A DNA stretch of 64,000 nucleotides from Pezicula radicicola (lineage: Eukaryota; Ascomycota; Leotiomycetes; Helotiales; Dermateaceae). Of the stretch, positions 54,704 through 64,000 are shown one piece after another. Position 1 is the stretch's first letter; each line of letters opens with the position of its first letter. Position numbers and translations under genes: made by a program. The DNA lies in the NCBI GenBank assembly GCA_003008705.1, contig PDUO01000011.1, forward strand, positions 363,956 through 427,955. Direction: 5' to 3'. The notes under the pieces are model-generated. The model was not told where the DNA came from, searched no databases, and was given only the letters and a program-made list of their open reading frames with translations.

Positions 54704-56632
54704 AAATGCGTTTACTAGGGTTGACATTGCTCGTCGACGCTAACCTAAGATTTCTTCGATGATTTGACTAATTTGCATAATAGTTTACTTCTTCTTGTCC
54801 TATCTTCACTCACCGGTTTTAAAGTCAACATCGCTTGCTTGAAGCTAATTTTCTTAGGAAAGTCTCAGCAAGTTCAATCGACAACTACATCCGCAGGACC
54901 ACGTCTTCCGCATACCGAAAACTTTGCAATGCCACTAGGAGATGACTACTAGTTTACGGGCATCTAATGGAGTCTGTAAAACAATGGACCAAATGAACAG
55001 CGAGTGGCCTTTACTTAGCTGGTACCTAATAGAGGCTAATAATTCTAGATAAATTACCTCCATTCACAATAGAAACTTATTCAGAACACACAATTGCAGT
55101 AGAAGTTGTGAATAAGATACACCATAACTAGGAATATGATAGTGTTTTTATACATGGGCATGGCTTGCACATGAAAGGTAAGTCAACTTGCTTCCTTTTA
55201 CGATCTTCAAAGTCACATAGTACTATGAACAAAGTGCCAAAATTCTACCGTCAAACAGAGGTGTTATTGAAATGGATGGTACAGTTGGCTTTACGCAATC
55301 CAATACCACTAAACTCAAACTTTGCGTACAAGTTCACAGTTGGTGCTGAATATGTAGGCGCATTATGTTATGCTAAACTGCTATGTGAAAGTCTTATTTG
55401 AATGTTTAAACAAGTCCTGTAGGTACAGAAGTCACGTTATACCAAGACTTAGGCGATTTCAGGACACGGTGTTTGATTCAGGGGCTACGTATATAGATAT
55501 ATAGCTAGTTAGATACTCCTTATAATAGAACAACTTTTGGAACTGCAGTCCTTAATTAAAATATGCTAAGCGACGAAGGTATCATTCCCATTCCCGAGGA
55601 CAAATTGGTCATGGAATGTTTAGTCATTTTGTCGTACATCGACCAGAAACTTTTAGCAATGAATCGGGATTTGTAGGATAAAAATCAATTTATTCTCTGA
55701 ATATGTTTTAATGAGACGAGGTAGGTAGATACAGTCGCGAATTGTATGGATATAATGAGCCATCCTTTTCACTTGATAAGCTCCCTCTTACTAGTATTAC
55801 ACTCTATGAGCACTCGACAACAATTTATATGTGGATAATATGGAGAATTGGAGAAATGGGCGAACGTTGTGAGAAGTCGAATTGCCTAGCCTCCTAAATA
55901 ATGGGAAGCCTTGGGACTTTTATATCCCCCTAGTGCGTATAATTAGACACTCACGTACCAATGGGACTTGCACGCCAAAACTCATATATTTTTTGGTAGT
56001 AAAATTCTTGGGGTCCCTGTACAAAGTCTAATTATACGCACTAGGGGATACAAGGTTTAGACATCGGAAAATCATGAAATTGAATATAAAATAAGCAGAT
56101 TTTGATATCAAGAGGCTTGCGAGCTCAGCGCATTGATCTCTCACCATTTTGGGTCCTATGGCGTATTTGTGGAAATGGGGATATACCTCTCAAACACGTG
56201 ATATGTGACTTGCACATTCACTCTTTACTTGTTCTTGTTATTGCTCAATTGACTCAACTTAAAGGTCATATCCTTGTACTCCATTCTTAATATTAATGTC
56301 TTAGTACAGATTCGGTTTCTACTTAGAATTCTACTGCAACGTCATATACATACGGACCAATATACAATCCACTTTGATCCAACAAATTCCGCTGTGGCCC
56401 GTATAATGTTATTGACCCTCCACGCAAAGATACTGTCTATATTCCACCAAAAGGGCATATGATTTTCTACTTTGGAACTGATAGTGAAGGAATTTGGGCA
56501 TTTCATTGTCATATTCTGTGGCATTAGACTAGTGGTATAGCGATGGTGTTTCAACTGATGGGAACCGAGCATAGTGCTTTTACTAGAGATTTAGCGAGGA
56601 GAATTCGAGCTGAAGATTTTGTAGTGGTCTAG
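54704..56632 (+). pseudogene. Decayed multicopper oxidase (laccase-like)
   Basis: The start MRLLGLTLLVDA at 54704 looks like the beginning of a signal peptide but soon meets a stop. Near 54960 the frame gives SNGVCKTMDQMNSEWP and LIEAN, like the first cupredoxin domain (DGV-K-M-x-MNG-x-PGP-IEAN). FIHGHGLHMKG near 55150 is like the first copper-binding HWHG motif, with Gly for Trp. From about 56390 the C-terminus is clear: VIDPPRKDTVYIPPKGHMIF, then EGIWAFHCHILWH with the copper-ligand Cys and His, a TAG (56525-56527) where Gln is expected, TSGIAMVFQLMGTEHS, and a stop at 56632. Much of the middle is unreadable, and an inverted-repeat element lies at 55927-56047. Confidence 0.65.
55927..56047. 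mobile_element. Short MITE-like element with 22-bp inverted repeats
   Basis: CCCCTAGTGCGTATAATTAG at 55927 is perfectly inverted at the right end (arms 55927-55948 and 56026-56047, 22 bp each), enclosing 77 bp without an ORF. No clear target duplication is seen. It sits inside the multicopper oxidase relic. Confidence 0.65.
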
Positions 56633-57777
56633 GCCTTGACAGGCAAGAATAATGTTGGTGGTGCGACGACTATCGTATGATAGAAGAATGATACCGAAGT
56701 TGAAGATACTGTATAAGGGATGTGATCGACCAAAAGCTGAAATGTTGATACAAGGGTCGGGTAGGTAGCGGCTTGAACCCGTTTAATCGTGATATTTAAG
56801 CGAGATGTGCGGATAGTCCAAATATGGAACTTCCGCTTGTTCATGGGCACGCGAGGGCACAATGGGGGTCCAGGCACGAAAGCATCGGCGATTGCGCTTG
56901 GGTACAAAAGTACGATGTACGACCGTATCGTATCTGGGGTGATTCAAGTGGGTAAAAATTAAATCGCCTCTGAATTTTTGAAAAAGGCTTAAAATTGCTC
57001 TTCGCTAATTGGTTTAAGTAACACTCGGCCCCCAAACTGACTTGTGCGTTTGGTATACCTTGACAACCGGGTTAAGGGATTAGGAAGTTTGGGATTTAGA
57101 ATTAAGGTTAGAGAAGGGAACATTCTCTTAGAAAAGAACCAGAAAAAGAAAATTTTAAAGATTTGATTTAGTGTTTTCACACTTAAAATGTTAAGCGAGT
57201 GGCGAAGTAAACGTTTTCACTGCCTCATAGCCTCATGAGTGATTTAAAATTTGCCCCAATATTATCATAGTCTCGACTTTCGCGCGCTTCACGCTCTTCT
57301 GACACATTATTCTCCGCTAGGGATTACATGCTCCCTTCCGTGTCACAATCTTCTGACACTTAACAAATGTTCTGAAATGGTACCACATTAATGACACTAC
57401 TAAAGACTGATCACCACAGAGCCCCATATGAGGCGGATTTTTGAGTGGCAATAACTGCCTTTCACATCGGGCTAGAAGTGTGCTCGGGCATGTAACGTGT
57501 ACCTATGTCTTTTCCCCTAAGCGATCATGTTTTGCGGAACTTGGTAGTCCGGAACCACATACTGTTCTAATGACTCTAATAACTATGACTTAGAAGTGTT
57601 TTCAGCCCTCAAGTCATCGGCAGCGCTTAAGGGCCTTATAAGTGTTATTTGAGCGGTATTGATTAGACATCTTTCACAGACCTATACTGGGATACTTGTA
57701 ATGTAGTTTGAAGATCGTTCTTCATTGCATATAATACATTAGACTCATCATACTTTACATTTTCGTTATTATTACAC
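56633..57777. other. Intergenic region, no gene seen
   Basis: About 1.1 kb without a recognised gene, repeat or RNA. Confidence 0.35.
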
Positions 57778-59204
57778 TTAAATCTTTCTCGCGGCATTAT
57801 CCCTCGCGACAATCTTCTTCCCTTCCTCACTCCACTCAACATCAGTCCTGACTCTAATACCCTGCAAAGGAATCTCATCACCATCAGTACTGTGTCCATC
57901 GCCAGTTATAGAGTGTACTCCAATATTGCTCGTCATCTTGGATTCCCTCTTTGATGCAGGTGGACTATTCTCTTCCAAGCTCAGCCCATCTTCATCCAGT
58001 CTCTTAAAAGGTCTCGATCCACCTTTGCTTCTTGATCCATCATAGATACCACTCTCTAGGTTACTCAGATTTCTACTGGCGGCACCACTCCCTCCGATGG
58101 TCTTTAGAGCTGTATTTGATCTTGTGGGCTGACTCCTTGACTTCGCGCTAGAAAGACCGAGTGCGCGGTGTGCTGACTTGACAAAAGGACCCAATGTTGG
58201 TAGACAGGCTGAGATGATACCAGAAGCTGACTCCACGACACACCAAATCCAAGCTGTGGCTAATGTGAATGACGGATCTGTTGGTTCAAATTGAAAAAGT
58301 GTTGAAAATCGGTAGATACTAGTGAAAACGACACTGCAAACCGTGCGTTAGTTGACTTCTGTTATACACAAACGCATTAGAGAATGGAAAGGCACGTACA
58401 AGGAACCAAGTAAAAACACGAAAGATAGTTCTGCCCTCTGGATCATACTCGTCTGAAGCGACCATACCTGTCGCATAGGTAACATCAAGATAGCTATGTC
58501 AGTCATGAAATTCGGGACGGCGTTTCCAATGAAAGACTTTTTGAGGTTGATGCAATGTCCAGGCAAGGAAGAGTTCCACGCTTTCTCAATCGGAGTGCAC
58601 TGGAAAATGGAAACCATGATGATGGATATTGCCCATGCAATAGAAAGAGATCCCAAGATGTAAGCTCCTATCCTGATGTTGCGGATGGGAAAGATGCGGC
58701 AGTACATCATGACAAGGGATACCTTGATAATGGCAACACAAGTGACGTACACACATTCGAAGGCCATAAGTGTCTAGCTGGCTTGTTAGTAAGTGTATTT
58801 CTCAAGTGATTGTCAAGGTGGTCTCTTGCCTTTCCCCAGTGAACTAGAATTGGAACTGTCAAGACGCCTGCATGTTGTCCTAGGCCGAAATGTATTCCTG
58901 TATACTCTATAAGTTTTGAGCTACATAAAAAATGGGTGTATGCACAGTACCTAACAAGGCCAAACCCGCAGCTACAAATAGGAAAAACTACGTCAAGAAC
59001 TTTAGCTTGGGTATCTTTAGTCTCGAGAAAAATTGAACTTACCAGTGCCACCAGTAGCGTATAGTCATCCATACCCAGTCCCATTCCTGTAGTTATTCTC
59101 GCCGTTAGGCGAAGACCAACGAAAACACATGCCAACACAACAATAGCTATTGTCGTTGCCCTCAACTCCGGCCCTCGATTCTCTGAAAGGTCTGTAGTCG
59201 ACAT
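57778..59204 (-). CDS. PTH11-like rhodopsin-domain membrane protein
   Basis: Five exons (59204-59043, 58987-58951, 58906-58830, 58773-58400, 58333-57778) give 401 aa. The seven-span fungal rhodopsin domain is seen in TTIAIVVLACVFVGLRLTAR, GLGMDDYTLLVAL, YTGIHFGLGQH, IIKVSLVMMYCRIFPIRNIR, ILGSLSIAWAISIIMVSIFQ and GNAVPNFMTDIAILMLPMRQ. The tail is Ser-rich, disordered and basic to acidic, with no CFEM domain at the front. The third intron appears to start with GC (AAAG-GCAAGA, 58829) rather than GT: it has a good TACTAAC branch and a TAG acceptor, and no nearby GT restores the frame. Role in signalling is inferred from the family only. Confidence 0.82.
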
Positions 59205-60663
59205 AGTGTTATGAAAAGGCTTAAGTGTAAGCCATGTAAAAACCTTGAACCTCGTCGACGGGAAACTCAAGCTCAAGCACTCGTTCGAATCTACATCTCG
59301 AAACAAAAAGAAATACTGATGGGGTTAAAGACCTTTCATACGCCAGAATGTCAAAGTGCCCCCTGAAGGCACGGACACTGGCTAGTGGTCCCAGGGTTTT
59401 AAAAGATCACCATAAATCAAGACCGACTTTTGAGCTCATCACCGCAGCCTACCGGAGTCCATGTAAAATACTAAAATGATCGACTGCAAGACTTCCACAA
59501 ACAGAACATTGGTAACGGTCGGCTAACTTCTAAGATCGATATCGTTTCACTGTTATGCACTGACACATCCGGGTTCCCATGTCTTCGTCCTGAACCTGGT
59601 CTAATAGCTTGGCGTAGCGTGTCGCGGCCGTGATATTTGAATCTCATAAGCGATTGATTTCTGAATTGAAGAACTGAACGGTGCACTTCATGAGGTCATG
59701 TTGAGCTGACGCAAGTTCTTCCTAAGACATATCGAAGTAACTATTATTTTCAATTCTTTTTGCTCAAAGCACCGGCGAATTCTGGCAATTTAGCCACGAC
59801 TTGGTGGACCGCCAAGGGTAACTTGACCAGGGAAATCATGTAATACTGTATACTTCTGTGGTTCACAACAGTACTGGTACCTGGTGGTACCAGGCTCTTT
59901 CAGGGTCGCTTAACCCCGGGGCAATGGGCCAACTGCTATAAGTAAAGAAATTTGCACTTCCCGATTAACTGCCGGTGACATCTACAGTGCTGAGCTACCA
60001 CGTGCGTTAGAAGATGAATCCACAAGATTCGGATCAGATATACTTTCCTCAATCATAAGATTCTTCGAATGTGGAGTTCCATCGGCTAGTAATACGGGAA
60101 TACCCTACATCGGAACTGTGATATTCCCGTATACTTCGTTGGTTCCCGACATAATGGTAGATATCCGAATGAGTCGCCAATTTGCACGAAGCAATCTCAG
60201 CACAAAATTCATAACTGCAATGGCATGGGAGATGCAAATGAGATGGCATCCGATAAGGACTGAAACCTAACAAGTTTTTGGCCAGGGCATGCTTTCCAGA
60301 AACGTATATCAAAATGCTTCAAGTGGTGTGCCCAGTAATCAGGAGAGAATTAAGGTCCACTAACTCGCGTAGCTAATTTGCCTAAAGCAAAGAGTACACG
60401 TCTGGTTTCCACATGAGGTTAATGGCAGTTTGGTACTCCATCAGCGCGGTGCCAGCTGTTGCACATTGGTGGCATGTATCAAAGGGGTGTGAGCCCCACA
60501 TGATATGCCCCTAATAGCTCTTAAATAGGCACCCAAGCATTAAAGCGTTATCTTCCTGCAGTGATTGAAAACACCACTCTTCTCCTCAACTTTTGGGCGT
60601 ATTCAAAAAAGTAAATTCCAAATTTGGTACCAGTCAAAACATTTTCGCACCAGGTCAGCAATC
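59205..60663. other. Intergenic region, no gene seen
   Basis: About 1.45 kb between divergent genes. No recognisable gene or repeat. A short palindrome GGTACCTGGTGGTACC lies near 59877. Confidence 0.35.
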
Positions 60664-61616
60664 ATGTCCGAAAAACCTACGATCCTCTTTGTGCCAGGTG
60701 CATGGCATCTGCCGACCGGCTTCGATGTCGTCCGTGAGCAGCTCAAGACCCTCGGCTACCCCACCGAAGCCGTTGCTCACCCCTCCATTGGAGAAGAGCC
60801 TCCAAAAGCAAACCTCGTTGATGATTCTGCCAACCTACGAGCTGCCATTGAGAAGTTGGCCGATGCAGGCAAAGATATTGTCGTTGTAACACACTCCTAC
60901 GGAGGTGTCGTTGGATCAAACGCTGTTGAGAATCTCGGATTCTCCCAGAGGAAAAGTGCAGGAAAGACTGGTGGTGTTATCCAGTATGTTGACTTCTGTC
61001 CCAGGGGGATCTTGTGCTGCAGGGCTTCGATTGAATCATGAGATATGTCTTGCAGTATCTGATACACACGCCTTCAACACTATGCCATTGAGAAGTGACA
61101 CTAATTCTGAAATATCAAAGGTTGGTTTACCTAGCTGCTTTTGCTCTTCCAAAGGGGGGAAGTCTGTTGGATGCCCTTGGAGGCAACTGGCTCCCATGGA
61201 TGAAAGTTACTGTATGTTGCCTCTTCCCCTCTTTGCAGGTTTCATAACACATAATTAACGTGCTTACACAGGGCGATTACTGCCACTCCGCAACCCCAGA
61301 AGTTGTTTTCTACCACGATCTTTCTGAAGCTGACCAGAAATACTGGATCTCTCAGCTGAAGCACACAGCAACTGCAGTCTTCTCTGGAAAGTCCACCCAC
61401 GAGCCATGGCATCACATGCCGTGCTCATACATCTTCTGCGACCAGGATGGTGCCATACCGCTTCCGGCGCAGGAGGGCATCGCAGCCTCAATGGGAAAAG
61501 ACATCACCACTTTTCATATTGATTCTTCTCATTCACCCTTCTTAAGCCAGCCGGCAAAGCTTGTGGAGGGTATTGAGTTCGTCACGAAGGCGGGACAGGA
61601 GAAGGTCAAGGCGTAA
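60664..61616 (+). CDS. Alpha/beta hydrolase
   Basis: Three exons (60664-60983, 61121-61211, 61272-61616) give 251 aa. TILFVPGAWHLPTGFD carries the oxyanion-side loop. VVTHSYGGVVG holds the nucleophile Ser in its elbow (about residue 80). VYLAAFALPKGGSLL follows. The late DQDGAIPL and HIDSSHSPFLSQP would provide the acid and His of the triad. The fold resembles the plant esterase/hydroxynitrile lyase-like and fungal salicylate-ester-hydrolase groups, often tied to secondary metabolism. The acceptor of the first intron is CAAAG, and the 137-nt intron is longer than its neighbours, but the joined sequence is family-like. Substrate unknown. Confidence 0.85.
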
Positions 61617-61819
61617 AGCAAAGACAAAACTGGGGATCGGGTGTTGATTCGGTAGGATTTGGGCGATGGCACGATGCACGATGGCAAAGATGGTCCTCAG
61701 ACCCAGGACTTCGACGGAGCCCTCTTTCGCCGGGATTTTGGTAAATTAGAATCAAATTTATGGAGCGTCGAACGTTCAGTCTGGTCCCTGTACTCGTACG
61801 TGAGAATCCTAGTAATGTA
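61617..61819. other. 3' flank of the hydrolase gene
   Basis: No feature other than the TA target dinucleotide (61818-61819) of the following MITE. Confidence 0.3.
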
Positions 61820-62312
61820 AGAGTTTGTGCCATTACAAATGGCCCACCCTACGAAAACACACCAAAAATAGCGAAATTGCACCTTTTTAAATTATTTATA
61901 AATCAACAATAAATAGAAATAAAGATATCAAATTAAAGATTATATATAAGAATTACTTTATTTTTAATTTGTACTCTTTAGAATTTAATTTATTTACCTA
62001 ATAAAAAAGTTATAAGATCTTATTTAAGTATAAAAGAAAATTTTACTTAAAATCGCTTAATTTATATATAAAATTATATAAAATTAAAAAAAATTAAAAT
62101 ATACTGTATTTAAGTATATATTAAACGCTTAATTTTAAAGACAATATTAATTCCTTATAGTATATATATTTTTAAGTAATTATCTACTAGATTTTTTAAT
62201 TTTATAAGAAATAAATTAGTAGTTGCTAATTTATAAATAATTTAAAAAGGTGTAATTTCGCCATTTTTGGTGTGTTTTCGTGGGGTGGGCCATTTGTAAT
62301 GGCACAAACTCT
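61820..62312. mobile_element. MITE, 493 bp, copy 2
   Basis: Same length and orientation as the copy at 31261-31753. By eye the two differ at roughly 14-18 positions, so identity is about 97 percent, and most differences are transitions. It is flanked by TA (61818-61819 and 62313-62314). Terminal repeats begin AGAGTTTGTGCCATTACAAA. No ORF is present. Confidence 0.87.
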
Positions 62313-62918
62313 TACTTGTGCCATCGCACACTTCTGCACTTCTGGCGCGGCGCGGTCAAAAACTCTATTTCTAGCTAAGCGACTACGAGGTTACGAGTAA
62401 TATCAGGGGCTACCGAGCTCAAGAGTGGGTGAGCTTTCCAATACAGCGGAGCAATGTCTTGGGTCAAAAGGAAGAGTGGATTTTGGGCTTCGTTATCGTA
62501 GTGTTGAAGCGAGCAACCTATTAATATTATGTGTTTTTTTATAATGCAAACAATTGTTTTGACAGCAGTGACAGGGACGGAAGTTAGGGACGGGCCTTAG
62601 TTCTAAGCGAGGGAACTAGTCACGCAGGGGCACCAGCTGTCAGCACTTGAAAATTATTATATGATCGGTTCTAAGAAATCTTTCTGTTTATTGACAAATA
62701 CAACAAACGCCTACGATAAAAAGCATGAGGTTATTATTACATCACGTCTACTTTGAGAAAGAGAACTCTGGGAGTTTTATAAGAGGGAAGGAAGGACCTT
62801 GTGTATACAACAAACTTCCATTTTGAAATCGAAGTGACGTACACAATATTCTATAAGTCTCGTATGTCTTGGTCTATCAATAAATAAAAATAAAATCTAG
62901 CCAGTTCGTCATTCCGAT
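62313..62918. other. Intergenic region, no gene seen
   Basis: Downstream of the ferric reductase gene. No feature was recognised. Confidence 0.35.
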
Positions 62919-64000
62919 CTACCAGTTGAAGCTTTCTTCAAAGTATTCAACATGACCCCATCCTTTACCCAAGACATTAACAACCGACCTCCTTGCATCG
63001 TCGGCCATTTGTTCCGGCCCACAAGCAATGACTGCTAAACTACCATGCCTTGAGTCCCTCGCAGACTCCTCTACTTCGTTGTAAACATTAGGCCTTCCCT
63101 GGTAAACGTGGATCCCTTTTGATCGAGTCTGTAGCTCTTGATCTTTTTGGATATCAGTAGCTCGAGTCACATAGGCAGCTAATGAAGCCTTCTCGTTATC
63201 GAGCGTGGTTTTGAAGTCGGTGCTTATGACATCGGCAAGGAACTCGTCCTCTCGCACAGCCCAGACGATGCGAACCGAAGTGACGTTGGCGTCGTCGTGT
63301 AGAAGTTTCTCCATGTATGACAGTGGCATTGCAATTCCTGTGCCCCCAGCGATAAAAAGGATGTTATTGAATTTATGCAGGGGTTGGGTGTGGCCATAGG
63401 GACCTTCGATTAAGACTCGTAACTTTGCAGGGCCTGCTATTGCAGACTGTTGGAGCCGCTTCGTGAAGCCGTCATAGGGACGGATGAGAAATGTCATCGA
63501 CGGTGAAATGTTTTTTACGGAGGAAGTAAGAAGAGTTTCGATCTCGCGAGATGTTGTATTTCTAGATCCAGAGCGATTTCCCGGTGTGGGCGAAGACACT
63601 TCTCGCTGTGGGGGAGTTATAGTGCCCAAAGACATTGAAGAAGACTTGGAAGAGCCAGTCTGCTCGACGGTAGAATGGGCTAGCGTGAAAGGATGATTTT
63701 CCCACGGCCGACGGTCGCTTAACACATATAAATAATAGTACATCCCAGGCCGTGGCTTCACAAAGCTTGTCGAATGTGGAACTACGAGGCGAATTATATT
63801 TGAATCTGGGTCGTAGGTATTGACAGCTATCGTATTCCAAAATTTGGGGTTAAACGAGAGGACTCGACATAGGCGGAAGATTCTGTCAAACATCCATACG
63901 AATACGCAAGGCCAAATGTAGCCATTGTATTCACCACGGAAAATCTCAACGTGACTAAGAGTGTGTGAGTGCTGGTAATCAAAGAGGACCAGAATAGGGT
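62919..64000 (-). CDS. Ferric reductase-like transmembrane protein, FAD/NADPH-binding part (5' end outside window)
   Basis: One exon is open from the right edge to the stop at 62919, giving at least 360 residues. IFRGEYNGYIWPCVFVWMFD is the end of the membrane part. ENHPFTLAHS is the FAD-binding HPFT motif, after which a Ser-rich insert is found (SSKSSSMSLG). LRVLIEGPYGH and LFIAGGTGIAMPLSYMEKLL form the NADPH-binding start, and VIACGPEQMADDARR is its second motif. The protein ends YFEESFNW. Enzymes of this family move electrons from NADPH through FAD and two hemes to extracellular ferric or cupric iron. No lesion is visible. Confidence 0.9.
   Translation of the reverse strand, partial: PILVLFDYQHSHTLSHVEIFRGEYNGYIWPCVFVWMFDRIFRLCRVLSFNPKFWNTIAVNTYDPDSNIIRLVVPHSTSFVKPRPGMYYYLYVLSDRRPWENHPFTLAHSTVEQTGSSKSSSMSLGTITPPQREVSSPTPGNRSGSRNTTSREIETLLTSSVKNISPSMTFLIRPYDGFTKRLQQSAIAGPAKLRVLIEGPYGHTQPLHKFNNILFIAGGTGIAMPLSYMEKLLHDDANVTSVRIVWAVREDEFLADVISTDFKTTLDNEKASLAAYVTRATDIQKDQELQTRSKGIHVYQGRPNVYNEVEESARDSRHGSLAVIACGPEQMADDARRSVVNVLGKGWGHVEYFEESFNW

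Noticed and set aside
1..64000. CRISPR arrays, operons, ribosome binding sites or bacterial mobile elements
   Set aside because: The window is eukaryotic: genes are intron-rich and the tRNA genes carry nuclear-type introns. No spaced short repeats of CRISPR form were seen.

Overview
The window is genomic DNA of a filamentous ascomycete (Pezizomycotina; the gene types are most like Leotiomycetes, but that is an inference). Evidence: intron-rich genes with 45-80 nt introns carrying CTAAC branch sites, PTH11-like and CFEM-PTH11 receptors, Zn(II)2Cys6 regulators, a heme-thiolate peroxidase, a ferric reductase, intron-bearing nuclear tRNA genes, and many broken genes whose stops can be explained by C-to-T or G-to-A changes, as repeat-induced point mutation (RIP) would leave. 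Exon coordinates were worked out by hand. Unless an entry says otherwise, all exon phases join and the total length is a multiple of three.

Layout. 1-24 kb is a mostly housekeeping block: Ars2/SERRATE (3' end off the window), a TspO/MBR protein, a mitochondrial ornithine-type carrier, the rRNA-processing factor CGR1, a coiled-coil membrane protein, a PX-domain protein of the YPR097W/Lec1 family, succinate dehydrogenase flavoprotein, chaperonin CCT4 and proteasome ATPase RPT1. Three dead genes lie among them: a RING finger, a tyrosine recombinase and a methyltransferase. 25-37 kb is an AT-rich accessory island with tRNA-Gly, tandem and inverted repeats, lineage-specific and decaying genes, a 493-bp MITE and two kinase genes. 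37-43 kb holds a secreted heme-thiolate peroxidase and a CFEM-PTH11 receptor.

43.4-52.7 kb looks like one catabolic cluster: an amidase (broken), a PuuE-type allantoinase/polysaccharide-deacetylase-fold enzyme (intact), a Zn(II)2Cys6 regulator (intact) and an NCS1-type nucleobase/allantoin permease (broken). A CGG-N7-CCG palindrome occurs in each of the three promoter regions, a plausible operator for the cluster regulator. The likely substrate class is a ureide, nucleobase or amide nitrogen source. The permease 3' end is interrupted by an element of 30-bp inverted repeats around nine 18-bp tandem units.

52.9-64 kb carries tRNA-Arg(UCU), fucose mutarotase, a dead multicopper oxidase containing a short inverted-repeat element, a PTH11-like receptor, an alpha/beta hydrolase, a second copy of the 493-bp MITE, and the C-terminal part of a ferric reductase running off the right edge.
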